DNA of 61,244 bases from Campylobacteraceae bacterium (GCA_012519705.1 JAAYPR010000029.1:1-61244), one strand, 5' to 3'. Positions 17,467 to 26,395 are shown, counted from the stretch's first letter. A program made the numbers and translations. The notes: generated by a model from the sequence alone, not told the origin.

Positions 17467-18087
17467 ATGAAAAAATTTATAGGAATTTCAGCTGTTTTAG
17501 CGACGATTTTATTTAGTGGTTGTAGCGTAAAAAACGAGTATGTAAAAGATGGTGTAAACTTAGGCGGAAGCGAATATACAAGCCTTGGCATAGATAGTGC
17601 CGACTTTGAATACGCAGCCCAGGAAGCGGTAAATAGCCTACTTAGAAGCGGAGCGTTAAACCGCCCAAATGGTGGAAGATATGTCATAGCAATGGGGCCT
17701 ATGATAAATGATACAACGCAAAGAATCGACACTGACCTGCTAACTAAAAAGATAAGAATAGCTCTTCTAAACTCAGGAAAAGCGGTTATGACAACAGCAG
17801 TTGGTAGCGATGGGGCAGAAGATGAAACGACTTTTATCGTTAGGGATAAAAGAGAAAATGACGAGTTTAACCAAGACACCATCGCTAAAAAAGGCACTCT
17901 AATAGCACCCGATATGAGCCTAAGTGGCAAGATAATACAAAGAAACGCAGGGCTTAGTGATAAAAAAAGGCAACTTGTTGACTACTACTTTTTACTAACT
18001 CTAACAGATGTAAATAGTGGCTTAGCGTTTTGGGAAAATGAGAACAAAATTTCAAAAGTTGGCTCAAATAAAAGTGTGATTTGGTAG
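17467..18087 (+). CDS. lpoB: LpoB-like penicillin-binding protein activator lipoprotein
   Basis: 206 residues. Lipobox LFSGC (Cys19), then a short linker and the LpoB domain: FEYAAQEAVNSLLRSGAL, YVIAMGPMINDTTQRIDTDLL, DMSLSGKIIQRNAG, YYFLLTLTDVNSGLAFWEN. E. coli LpoB spans the periplasm to activate PBP1B. The equivalent PBP is not in this window. The three lipoproteins 15702-18087 form one operon with gaps of 11 and 2 nt. Confidence 0.85.
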   Translation: MKKFIGISAVLATILFSGCSVKNEYVKDGVNLGGSEYTSLGIDSADFEYAAQEAVNSLLRSGALNRPNGGRYVIAMGPMINDTTQRIDTDLLTKKIRIALLNSGKAVMTTAVGSDGAEDETTFIVRDKRENDEFNQDTIAKKGTLIAPDMSLSGKIIQRNAGLSDKKRQLVDYYFLLTLTDVNSGLAFWENENKISKVGSNKSVIW

Positions 18088-18139
18088 ATTCGCATCGTCA
18101 CTCTAAGGAATAAAGTGATGAAGCAATCCACGCTCTACT

Positions 18140-18406
18140 CGTCATTGCGAACGAAGTGAAGCAATCTAGTTCTTGAAATTCTAGAATTGTGTTTAGAAAA
18201 TTTAGTTTTAAACACTCTCTAACGTCATTATGAGTTTATAAAACAAACGAAGCAATCTAGATGTTAAATCCACTCTCCAAGCGTCATTGCGAACGAAGTG
18301 AAGCAATCTAGTTCTTGAAGTTATAGAGTTGTGTTTAGAAAATTTAGTTTTAACTCACTCTCCAGCGGTCATTGCGAGATTTACGAAGTAAATCGTGGCA
18401 ATCTAG
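18140..18406. repeat. Cluster of GTCATTGCGA...GCAATC repeat units (A)
   Basis: Fills most of the 381-nt gap 18088-18468. Clear units: 18140-18169, 18223-18260 (degenerate), 18282-18311 and 18367-18406. A further decayed one lies at 18091-18128. Each unit runs from CGTCATTGCGA to GCAATC(TAG), with a variable central part (AACGAAGTGAA, or the stem of GATTTACGAAGTAAATC). Ends are imperfect inverted repeats (ATTGC/GCAAT). The segment 18140-18220 recurs as 18282-18363 including its flank TTGTGTTTAGAAAATTTAG, a 142-nt tandem duplication. A weak ribosome site AAAGGAAAAA precedes the next gene. Confidence 0.85.
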
Positions 18407-18468
18407 CTCTTGAAATTCTAGAGTTTTATTTTACAAATTAACCATTGTTTTATAAAGGAAAAAAATAA

Positions 18469-19086
18469 ATGAAAAAATTTTTAGTTTTTATAGCTGTTTT
18501 AAGTGGGCTTTTTGCTTACCCGAAAAATGAAAATATCTCTTTTGAGGCTAACAGTTTAGAACAAAACAGTTCAAATTTGGAGGCAAATTTAACCCTAGAG
18601 CAAAAAGAGGACTCAAATTTAACTCAAAACCAAAATGAGAATTTAAAAAACTCAATCTATATCCACGGCGGAAGCTCATTTTTTAAAGAAAAATATATTG
18701 TCAATAATAAATTTGTAAAAAAAGATGAGATTATCAACTCTTTAAATGAGAGCCTAATGCAAGTTTTTGGAAGCTTAGACAACAACTCTACAAATTACCA
18801 AAGCTCACTAAGCTATGAAATTTATAAATTTAGTATCGAAGAAAACCACTCTAAATTTTGGGTAAATTTCGATATAGAGTGCTCTATAACCGATATGACT
18901 AGCAAAGAAGTTAAAAAACAGATGGTTTCTAAAAGCTTGAAAGTGGATGATAAATTTGATAAAAATAGCTTTCAAAAAGCGATAAATTTAGTAGCTGATG
19001 AAATTTATAAAGCTCTTAATTCCACTATCTTAAACCAAGACGGAGTTAAAATTTTAGATAATGGCGGGGTTGTTTTACCGTTTTAA
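18469..19086 (+). CDS. Exported protein of unknown function
   Basis: 205 residues with a signal peptide (cleavage near LFA|Y). The first ~50 mature residues are low-complexity, rich in Asn, Glu, Ser and Leu. The rest looks like a compact alpha/beta domain (NKFVKKDEIINSLNESLMQVF, then FWVNFDIECSITD and FQKAINLVADEIYKAL). It resembles a stress or flagellar-assembly-type periplasmic protein only in general shape, and I do not recognise the family. It follows the LpoB operon across the repeat cluster and has its own AAAGGA, so it may be separately transcribed. Confidence 0.65.
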   Translation: MKKFLVFIAVLSGLFAYPKNENISFEANSLEQNSSNLEANLTLEQKEDSNLTQNQNENLKNSIYIHGGSSFFKEKYIVNNKFVKKDEIINSLNESLMQVFGSLDNNSTNYQSSLSYEIYKFSIEENHSKFWVNFDIECSITDMTSKEVKKQMVSKSLKVDDKFDKNSFQKAINLVADEIYKALNSTILNQDGVKILDNGGVVLPF

Positions 19087-19121
19087 AATAAAAGAAGGGG
19101 GGCAAATTTCGCCCCTTAAAC

Positions 19122-20708
19122 TTACTCCTGAGCTAAACTCTCTCTATACTCTTCATAAGTTCCTCTAAAGTCCACAATTTCGCCGTTTCCTTTAAGGTGT
19201 AGGATTCTATTTGCAAACGCATCTATCAGCTCCCTGTCGTGACTTACACAAACAACGCTTCCTTTAAACTGATAAAGCCCCTCGCCAAGAGCGATGATAG
19301 CCTCTAAGTCAAGGTGGTTGTTTGGCTCATCAAGAACTAGTAAGTTTGGCTTTATAAGCATAAGTTTGCTTAGCATCACGCGGTGTTTTTCGCCCCCGCT
19401 TAAGTCTTTTACGCTTTTTTCCTGCTCAGCTCCGCTAAAAAGCATCCTGCCAAGACATCTTCTTATCTCATCAAGGTCTTTGTTTTTACTATCTTGTAAA
19501 TACTCATAAAGTTTTAAATCGCTTGTAAGTTTGTTGTTAATATCTTGAGCAAAATACCCAGGCTCGATGGTTGCACCCATGTGAACGTTTCCGCTGTCAG
19601 GCTCTAACTCACTCATTATGATTTTACAAAGTGTGCTTTTCCCAACGCCGTTTTTACCGATGATGGCAACTTTATCACCTTTTTCAAGCTTAAAGTTAAA
19701 GTTATCAAAGATGACTTTTTCATTAAATTTCTTTGAGATTTCACTTAGTTCTAAAATCTCATTTCCTATCTCTCTGTTCATTCTAAAAACTATGCTTGGC
19801 TCTCTTCTTGAGCTTGTCATAATCTCCGCAATATCGAGCTTTTCAAGCCTTTTTTGCCTACTGGTTGCCTGTCTTGCCTTGCTTGCGTTTGCACTAAAAC
19901 GGGCGATAAATCTCTCAAGCTCTTCTTTTTCTTTAAGCTTTTTTTCCTGCTCCATCTGAGCTTTTCTATTCATAAGGTTTGATGCGATATACCAGTCATC
20001 GTAGTTTCCGCTAAACTCTCTGATTTTTTTAAAGTCCACGTCTAAAATGTCTGTGCAAACTCTGTTTAAAAAGTGCCTGTCGTGGCTGATGACAACCATA
20101 GTTCCCTCGTGATGGTTTAACTCGTTTTCAAGCCATGAAATCGCCTCAATGTCAAGGTTGTTCGTAGGCTCGTCCAGAAATAAAATATCAGGTCTTGGGA
20201 AAAGCACCTGAGCTAGTAAAACCTTAACTTTATCTGAGTTTTCTATCTCGCTCATCAGTTTATCATACTCATGAAGCCCTAAAGATGAGAGAATTCTCTC
20301 ACATCTTGTCTCATACTCATAGGTTGGGTCTTCTTCGGCGGTGATGATTTCAAGCTCGCTTAATCTGTCGTTTATCTCATCGGTAAACTCAGGGCTCATA
20401 TAAAGCTCTTCTTTTTCTTTAACCGCGTCATACAGCCTTTTGTTTCCGTAAAGAACCGCATCTTTTAAAGTAAAGTTTTCAAACGCAAACTGATCTTGCC
20501 CTAAAACTCCTACTCTAAGTCCGCTATCTATGACGATTTCCCCGCTACTTGCCTCTATCTCTCCGCTTAAAATCTTAAGAAATGTTGATTTCCCAGCTCC
20601 ATTTGCTCCAATAAGTCCGTATCTTTTGCCTTTATCAAGAACTAGATTGATGTCTTCAAAAAGCACTTGAGTGCTAAATCTCATAGTTAAACTTTTAACT
20701 TCTACCAT
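19122..20708 (-). CDS. ABC-F family ATPase (YbiT-like)
   Basis: 528 residues, two ABC domains and no membrane segments. NBD1 Walker A GANGAGKSTFLK, Walker B DILFLDEPTNNLD. NBD2 Walker A GKNGVGKSTLCK, signature LSGGEKHRVML, Walker B NLLVLDEPNNHLD. The two are joined by a charged linker (KAQMEQEKKLKEKEEL) that in ABC-F proteins enters the ribosomal E/P site. In NBD1 the usual LSGG signature is replaced by IENSDKVKVLLAQ. Length and linker fit YbiT/EttA-type translation factors better than Uup, which has a C-terminal coiled coil. The gene stands alone. Confidence 0.88.
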   Translation of the reverse strand: MVEVKSLTMRFSTQVLFEDINLVLDKGKRYGLIGANGAGKSTFLKILSGEIEASSGEIVIDSGLRVGVLGQDQFAFENFTLKDAVLYGNKRLYDAVKEKEELYMSPEFTDEINDRLSELEIITAEEDPTYEYETRCERILSSLGLHEYDKLMSEIENSDKVKVLLAQVLFPRPDILFLDEPTNNLDIEAISWLENELNHHEGTMVVISHDRHFLNRVCTDILDVDFKKIREFSGNYDDWYIASNLMNRKAQMEQEKKLKEKEELERFIARFSANASKARQATSRQKRLEKLDIAEIMTSSRREPSIVFRMNREIGNEILELSEISKKFNEKVIFDNFNFKLEKGDKVAIIGKNGVGKSTLCKIIMSELEPDSGNVHMGATIEPGYFAQDINNKLTSDLKLYEYLQDSKNKDLDEIRRCLGRMLFSGAEQEKSVKDLSGGEKHRVMLSKLMLIKPNLLVLDEPNNHLDLEAIIALGEGLYQFKGSVVCVSHDRELIDAFANRILHLKGNGEIVDFRGTYEEYRESLAQE

Positions 20709-20736
20709 TTTTTTCCTTTATTATTTGTTTTATTTC

Positions 20737-21915
20737 TTAATGCAAATCTTTGTTTAGTTTTATCTTTTTGCTAGCAAAAGTGGCTTTTACCTGCCCTGTT
20801 TGGCTATCTCTTCTAAAATGAAGTTTGTTTAAACCTTCAAGCTCTTTTGCCTTATAAATATCTTTATTAAATTTAAACTCAGGGTTTTCTTCTAAAAGTA
20901 GCTTTTTATTTTCATCATCTATGAAAACTTTCATCCCTTCCAAGATAGCAAGTCCGCCGTCTATGATGCAACCATCTCCAAGTGAGATCCCAGCTACTGA
21001 GTTTGCTCCAAGAAGGCACTTTTTACCGATGGTTATAGGATTTCCACTTGTTCCACTAAGAACTCCTAAGATACTCGCTCCACCGCCTATGTCTGAACCT
21101 TCGCTAACAATGGCAGAGCTTGAAACTCTACCCTCTATCATCGCAGTTCCGATGGTTCCTGAGTTGAAATTCACATAACTTGCCCCTGGCATGATAGTCG
21201 TGCCGTTGGCTAAAAATGCCCCAACCCTAACCTTAGTCGTATCTGTTATCTTTACGCTATCATCTGGGATGATGTGGCTTAAAAAAAGTGGGATTTTATC
21301 AACACTTTTTATCACAGGATACTCACCCATCATCTTAAGTCTCATCTCATTTTGTCTAAGCCACTCTAGTTCAACCGGCTTTTGCTCTTTAGTCCAAGCA
21401 AGATTTGGCAGAGTTATAAAAATATCGTCTAAATTTAAGCTCCTAAGGGGTGCTTTTCCTAAAGAGAGCGAGTAAAGCTTTAGATATATCGCTTCAACGC
21501 TTTTTGGCTTTTCATCTTCAAAGATAAATGTTACGCAAAATCTATTTTTAGGGTCATCTAAAAGCTCGTCAATAAGAGCTAAATTTGCAAAGTTTCTATG
21601 CTTTTCTATCTCATCTTTAAATGGCTCAAAACAGCTTAGTGCTTTAGTGGTAACTTCTTTTGTTAGTTCTATCACAGCTTCACTTTTAGTGGTGTCTAGC
21701 CTAATGCCACACTCATTTAACGCCCAAAGCATAACAGCAACAGAACCAAAGTTTTCTTTGAAATTTACAACAGCGTAGCTTACGCTTAGAGTTTTGTCTG
21801 GTTCTAAAACGCCCTTTTCAACCCTGCCAAAAGCCCAAATTAGCGGCTCTTTGTAAAAGCTCTTAGTTTTAACTTCTGATACAAACTCACTAAACCAAGC
21901 TTTGTCTTTTTGCAT
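20737..21915 (-). CDS. dapD: Tetrahydrodipicolinate N-succinyltransferase
   Basis: 392 residues, the long DapD form of epsilonproteobacteria and some Gram-positives (E. coli has ~274). A C-terminal left-handed beta-helix carries hexapeptide repeats such as VGAFLANGTTIMPGASYVN and SDIGGGASILGVLSG. The N-terminal ~200 residues are a separate domain. It adds succinyl-CoA to tetrahydrodipicolinate in lysine/DAP synthesis. It lies on the same strand downstream of mrp, the known C. jejuni order. Confidence 0.95.
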   Translation of the reverse strand: MQKDKAWFSEFVSEVKTKSFYKEPLIWAFGRVEKGVLEPDKTLSVSYAVVNFKENFGSVAVMLWALNECGIRLDTTKSEAVIELTKEVTTKALSCFEPFKDEIEKHRNFANLALIDELLDDPKNRFCVTFIFEDEKPKSVEAIYLKLYSLSLGKAPLRSLNLDDIFITLPNLAWTKEQKPVELEWLRQNEMRLKMMGEYPVIKSVDKIPLFLSHIIPDDSVKITDTTKVRVGAFLANGTTIMPGASYVNFNSGTIGTAMIEGRVSSSAIVSEGSDIGGGASILGVLSGTSGNPITIGKKCLLGANSVAGISLGDGCIIDGGLAILEGMKVFIDDENKKLLLEENPEFKFNKDIYKAKELEGLNKLHFRRDSQTGQVKATFASKKIKLNKDLH

Positions 21916-21995
21916 AGTTTTCCTTTAAAAATTTAAACATTTATTATCTCTTAAAATTACTTTATAGCTTCTTAAATTTGTAGTATTAGTAGTGG

Positions 21996-22019
21996 AAAAC
22001 CCCTTAAAAAAGGGGTTTT
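21996..22019 (-). terminator. Terminator after mrp
   Basis: Inverted repeat AAAACCCCTT / AAGGGGTTTT with an A-rich (U-rich on the minus transcript) loop, located 3 nt after the mrp stop. It can also act on plus-strand readthrough. Confidence 0.8.
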
Positions 22020-22022
22020 GTT

Positions 22023-23096
22023 TTAATGAGTAGTAGGCTGGATAGCTGCGTTTCCAGCTAAATCTTCAGCGTCGATTTTTTCTATGATTTCCCATAGTCT
22101 TGTAGCAGCTTTTTCATATCTTTTTGCACTTTCACTCTTGGGTGCGTAAAAGCTTACCGGTTTTCCAGCGTCTCCGCCTTCTCTGATGGCGATTTCGATT
22201 GGAATTTCAGCTAGAATTTCAGTGTTATACTGCTCAACTAGTGGCGTGCTTCCGCCTTTTCCAAAGATATCATACTCTTTACCGTTATCTGGACAGATAA
22301 ATCCGCTCATATTTTCTATAACACCTGCGATTGGGATGTGAAGCTTCTCAAACATATCAAGGCTTCTTGCCGTGTCATCCATAGCAACAGTTTGTGGGGT
22401 TGTTACACAAATGCCAGCTGTTACTGGAACGCTTTGTGCCATGCTGATTTGCGCGTCGCCTGTCCCTGGTGGCATGTCGATGAAAAGAACATCTAAGTCA
22501 CTCCATAGAACATCTTTTAGTAACTGGTCGATTGCCTTCATTATCATAGCACCTCTCCAGATAAGCCCTTGACCGCTTGGCATTAGGTTACCCATACTCA
22601 TCATCTCAACGCCGTGAGTTATGAAAGGTTTTAGTTTATTTCCAACAACAGTTGGTTGGTTTTTCTCACTTCCAAGCATTCTAGGGATATTTGGTCCATA
22701 AATATCAGCATCTAAAACTCCAACTTTTTTACCAAGTTTAGCCATTGAGATAGCTAGGTTTACAGTTGTTGTACTTTTTCCAACTCCACCTTTTCCACTG
22801 CTTACCATAACAAAGTGCTTGATTTGTGGAGCGATGTTTTTACCACTCATAGAGTTGCTTTTCTCTCTTGGAGGTTGTGGTTGCTTGACAACTACTTCCG
22901 TGTCAGCTCCTAGCTCTTTTAAGATATCTGCTCTAACCTGCTCGGCAACTTCAGGTTTTGCTGAAACTATCTCAACCTCAACAAAAACCCTATCTCCAAC
23001 CTCAACGTTTTTCACAAATCCAAACTCAACGATATTTTTCTTAAAGCCTGGATAAATGACATTTTTAAGGCGTTCTAAAATTTCATCTTTAGTCAT
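22023..23096 (-). CDS. mrp: Mrp/ApbC-type iron-sulfur carrier P-loop ATPase
   Basis: 357 residues. N-terminal FeS-assembly (DUF59-type) domain, then a deviant Walker A SSGKGGVGKSTTTVN, switch region DADIYGPNIPRM, DMPPGTGDAQIS, and ENMSGFICPDNG, which contains the single Cys of the usual CxxC. In most homologues two cysteines bind a 4Fe-4S cluster; here C-P-D-N follows the Cys, so the second is missing or displaced. The protein loads clusters onto targets. The C-terminal tail ends in His. Confidence 0.9.
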   Translation of the reverse strand: MTKDEILERLKNVIYPGFKKNIVEFGFVKNVEVGDRVFVEVEIVSAKPEVAEQVRADILKELGADTEVVVKQPQPPREKSNSMSGKNIAPQIKHFVMVSSGKGGVGKSTTTVNLAISMAKLGKKVGVLDADIYGPNIPRMLGSEKNQPTVVGNKLKPFITHGVEMMSMGNLMPSGQGLIWRGAMIMKAIDQLLKDVLWSDLDVLFIDMPPGTGDAQISMAQSVPVTAGICVTTPQTVAMDDTARSLDMFEKLHIPIAGVIENMSGFICPDNGKEYDIFGKGGSTPLVEQYNTEILAEIPIEIAIREGGDAGKPVSFYAPKSESAKRYEKAATRLWEIIEKIDAEDLAGNAAIQPTTH

Positions 23097-23261
23097 AAAT
23101 TTCTCCTAATTTTTTTAAGATTAGGGATTATATCTACTTTTTGCTAAGAAAACCTTTATATTTTATTAATAAGAGTTATTTTATCTTAGTTTCTTTTTTA
23201 CTGAACTACAAGAAAAATTTGTGTATAATGGTAACAAATTTCTAAATTTAAGGAAAAATTT

Positions 23262-24368
23262 GTGAATATAACACTTATCTTACTTGCAGCTGGAAACTCA
23301 ACTAGAATGGGAATGAGAGTTAAAAAGCAGTGGCTTAGAACTGGACATGAGCCATTGTGGCTTTACGTAGCGAACAAATTTAAAACTAAATTTAAAAACA
23401 TCATCATAGTTTCAAACGCTGATGATTTAGAGTATATGAGAAGTTTTGATGAGAGTTTTACATATGTAGCAGGTGGGAGCGAGAGACAAATTTCACTTAA
23501 AAACGCTCTAAGCTTAGTAAAAACAGAGTTTGTTTTAGTAAGTGACGTGGCAAGAGTGGAAGTTCCACTAAGTTTAGTTGATGAGCTTATAAAAGTAAAA
23601 GATGAGTTTGACTGCGTAAGCCCGTATTTAAGCGTCGTAGATACTACTTATTTGGGTGAAAATATTATAAATAGAGACGATATTAAACTTATCCAAACCC
23701 CACAACTTAGCAAAACTGCCCTTTTAAAAAAAGCACTTGAAAGCGATGAAATTTTTACAGACGATAGTATGGCTGTTAAAAGTGTGGGCGGAAAACTTGG
23801 CTTTATAAAAGGCGATAAAAAAGCTTTTAAAGTTACTAAAAAAGAGGATTTAGCTCGCCTTAGTCTGCCAGCACCCTCAACTGACATTTTTGTTGGAAAT
23901 GGCTTTGATGTGCATAAATTTGATGAGGGCGATGGGCTAATGATATGTGGGATAAAAGTTCCGTGTGAGTATAAATTTATCGCTCATAGTGACGGGGACG
24001 TAGCACTTCATGCTTTAACGGACTCTATTTTAGGAGCGTGTGGCTTAGGCGATATCGGAGAGCTTTTTCCAGATACAGATGAGAGTTACAAAGGGGCTGA
24101 CTCGGCAAGGCTTTTAGAAACTACGCTACAAAGAGTTTTAAGCTACGGCTATGAGGTGGTAAACGCGGATATTACCATCATAGCTCAAGCTCCAAAACTG
24201 ATGAATTATAAAAAACTTATGCAAAAAAGAGTTAGTGAAATTTTAGGAACAAATAGAGTAAATGTTAAAGCCTCAACAACCGAAAGACTTGGTTTTGTAG
24301 GCAGAAAGGAAGGAATCGCCGTGATAGCAACTGCAACTTTAAAATACTATGATTGGACGAAGTTTTGA
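23262..24368 (+). CDS. ispDF: Bifunctional IspD-IspF isoprenoid enzyme
   Basis: 368 residues, a fusion typical of epsilon- and alphaproteobacteria. IspD part (~1-205): LLAAGNSTRMGMRVKKQWL, ending at LIQTPQLSKTALLKKAL. IspF part (~208-368): FDVHKFDEGDGLMICG (zinc ligands Asp and His), HSDGDVALHALTDSIL, GELFPDTDESYKGADS. They catalyse MEP cytidylylation and cyclodiphosphate formation, the third and fifth steps of the MEP pathway. Start is GTG at 23262, set by AAGGAAAAATTT. The stop overlaps the next gene. Confidence 0.95.
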   Translation: MNITLILLAAGNSTRMGMRVKKQWLRTGHEPLWLYVANKFKTKFKNIIIVSNADDLEYMRSFDESFTYVAGGSERQISLKNALSLVKTEFVLVSDVARVEVPLSLVDELIKVKDEFDCVSPYLSVVDTTYLGENIINRDDIKLIQTPQLSKTALLKKALESDEIFTDDSMAVKSVGGKLGFIKGDKKAFKVTKKEDLARLSLPAPSTDIFVGNGFDVHKFDEGDGLMICGIKVPCEYKFIAHSDGDVALHALTDSILGACGLGDIGELFPDTDESYKGADSARLLETTLQRVLSYGYEVVNADITIIAQAPKLMNYKKLMQKRVSEILGTNRVNVKASTTERLGFVGRKEGIAVIATATLKYYDWTKF

Positions 24369-25234
24369 GAATTTTAATAGTAGAAAATGAGACTTATCTA
24401 GCACAAAGTATTGCAAACAAACTCTCATCTTTGGGACATAGTTGCGAAATTTTAACAAGACTAAAAGATGTTTTAGAAGCCGGCGAGAAAGACGCTGTGC
24501 TTTTATCAACAAATATTTTTGGCGAAGATATTTATAAGGTTATTGATAAATTTAAAAACTCCATCATTATACTTTTAATTTCATATATAAGCCATGACAC
24601 AGTTTCAAAGCCGATAAAAGCTGGAGCAAACGACTATATCCAAAAGCCTTTTATGGTTGAAGAGCTCATTAGAAAGTTAGAACATTTTAAAGAGTTTGAT
24701 AGGCTAAAAAGCGATGCTCAGGCACTTATAACTTACCTTGAGTATCATTTTTCATCATTTGAAACACAAAATGCTAAGTTTAAAAACCTTACATTTCCAC
24801 TCTTTATCAACTCACAAAATGCACATTTAGTAGATAAATTTGTCTATGAACTTTCAAAAGAGATAGGAAATTTAAAGATTTTTAACCTAGCTGATGAGAA
24901 ATCTTTTGCCTTAATACAAAAAGAAGAAAAAGCGATGTATCTACTAGGTTTTCAGTATTTAGACGAGGAAAAAAGAAGAACTTTATATAAAATCATAGAG
25001 GATAAAAAAGCGGTAATTGCGTGCAAAGAGGAGCTAGAAATTCCTTACCGGCTGATAACTTTAGAAAACAACAAAGAGCTTTTTAGCTCTGAAATTCTCT
25101 CGATTGATGAGTATTTTAAATATGTGATAACGAATTTTCAAGAGGTTTTTTCAGATACGGATTTGGCTAAAAAACTTGGAATTTCAAGAAAATCTTTATG
25201 GGAAAGAAGAAAGAAATATGGCATCCAAAAATAG
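24365..25234 (+). CDS. HP1021-type atypical orphan response regulator
   Basis: A receiver domain (~110 residues), a central linker and a C-terminal helix-turn-helix (DTDLAKKLGISRKSLWERRKKYGI). The receiver is atypical: the acidic pair reads VENE and the phosphorylated Asp is Ser (AVLLSTNIFGED; Ser48 from this start), while the Lys of QKPF is kept. It should not be phosphorylated. The order ispDF / this gene / ATP-sulfurylase-like / pgpA matches C. jejuni Cj1607-Cj1610, in which Cj1608 is the homologue of H. pylori HP1021, a regulator of replication initiation and metabolism. I place the start at TTG (24365), overlapping the ispDF stop as TTGA, because GGACGAAG provides a ribosome site. An in-frame ATG at 24353 is the alternative. 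Confidence 0.85.
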   Translation: MRILIVENETYLAQSIANKLSSLGHSCEILTRLKDVLEAGEKDAVLLSTNIFGEDIYKVIDKFKNSIIILLISYISHDTVSKPIKAGANDYIQKPFMVEELIRKLEHFKEFDRLKSDAQALITYLEYHFSSFETQNAKFKNLTFPLFINSQNAHLVDKFVYELSKEIGNLKIFNLADEKSFALIQKEEKAMYLLGFQYLDEEKRRTLYKIIEDKKAVIACKEELEIPYRLITLENNKELFSSEILSIDEYFKYVITNFQEVFSDTDLAKKLGISRKSLWERRKKYGIQK

Positions 25235-26384
25235 AGTTTTACAAATAGACAAAGAAACTTATGGAAATCTATCTATAATAAAAAATGAGGTGTTATCAAA
25301 ATACTCAAGCCTTATGGATGAGCACGAAATAGACGAAGTTGTAAACAGTGGCTACCTAAACGGTGAACTTATGCCTTATGCTTATATCTTTTCAAGAGAT
25401 AAAGAAGAGATAAGAGATATCAAATTTGGCGAAGTTGTAAAGCTTGAGTTAGATGGCAAAATAGTTGGAGAGATACTAGCGACTAATGTTTTTAGACATA
25501 AAGGATACTGGAGGTTTTTCTCACTATTTGAGGCAAACGCTATCTCTTTGCCAAACGAAGAAGACTATAACGGTAAATTTTGCATAAGCGGGGAAATAAT
25601 GCTGTATGATGATGAAATTTCTAAGATAAAAAAAGAAATTTCACGCCTTAAAAGTGAGCTAAATTTACAAAAGATAACCGCTTTAATGCTCTCAGCAAAC
25701 CCGCTTCACAGGGTTCATGAAAGGCTCATTAGACTAACTATTGATAAGGCTGATCTTTTGCTTATCTTTCTTATAAGAAGTCATGCTGAAGATAGGCTTG
25801 AGTATGAACTTCGTGAAAAAACTCTTCGCTTTTTTATAGATAAATTCCTCCCAAGAGAGAAAATTTTGCTAATCCCACTAAGAGATACTATGCTTTTTTC
25901 AGAGCATAAAAACCCAGAACTTGAGTGTATGGCGGCTCATGGGTTTGGTGCAAATAAAGTTGTGCTTAGCCAAAAGCACGGCTCAATCGGGATGTTTTTT
26001 ACTCAAAACCAAGCTCATACCATCATAGACAAAATAAGGAAAATCTCTGATATTGAAGTTTTAGTGATGCCTGAGTATGTGTTTTGTAACGAATGTAACA
26101 CCATAGTTAGCACCAAAACTTGCCCTCACGGACAACACCATCATGTCAGGTATCATAGCAAAACTTTAAGGACACTTTTAAGGAGTGGGATTTTACCGCC
26201 TGCGATTTTGATGAGAAAGGAAATTTCAGCTCTGATTTTAAGTGAGCTTTTTCCAAAAAGGTTTGAGAATTTACAGCAAATTTATGATGAACTTTTCCCA
26301 AATCAAGGGATTTTAGAAACAAATACTTATGAAGATTTTTACAACGAACTAGCAAAACTTTACCAAACTAGTTCATTAACTTAA
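25218..26384 (+). CDS. ATP-sulfurylase-like protein
   Basis: 388 residues from the ATG at 25218. A 17-nt overlap with the regulator makes this start likely. The N-terminal part is a PUA-like domain (LMDEHEIDEVVNSGYLNGEL). The central part resembles the ATP-sulfurylase catalytic fold: the nucleotide motif QTRNPLHRGH appears as SANPLHRVHERL, then RDTMLFSEHKNPELECMAA and VLSQKHGSIG. A zinc-finger-like set follows: CNECNTIVSTKTCPHGQHHH. The usual Gln-Thr-Arg is changed, so true sulfate adenylylation is doubtful, and no APS reductase is seen here. Homologues sit in the same place in C. jejuni. Confidence 0.75.
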   Translation: MASKNRVLQIDKETYGNLSIIKNEVLSKYSSLMDEHEIDEVVNSGYLNGELMPYAYIFSRDKEEIRDIKFGEVVKLELDGKIVGEILATNVFRHKGYWRFFSLFEANAISLPNEEDYNGKFCISGEIMLYDDEISKIKKEISRLKSELNLQKITALMLSANPLHRVHERLIRLTIDKADLLLIFLIRSHAEDRLEYELREKTLRFFIDKFLPREKILLIPLRDTMLFSEHKNPELECMAAHGFGANKVVLSQKHGSIGMFFTQNQAHTIIDKIRKISDIEVLVMPEYVFCNECNTIVSTKTCPHGQHHHVRYHSKTLRTLLRSGILPPAILMRKEISALILSELFPKRFENLQQIYDELFPNQGILETNTYEDFYNELAKLYQTSSLT

Positions 26385-26395
26385 AAAGGAAATTT

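Noticed and set aside
18140-18406. CRISPR array
   Set aside because: Repeat spacing is irregular, spacers are partly duplicated, orientation differs between clusters, units vary in the centre, and no cas gene is in the window.
25218-26384. Functional sulfate adenylyltransferase
   Set aside because: The nucleotide motif is altered to SANPLHRVHE (no QTRN), and no APS kinase or reductase is present; annotation by fold only.
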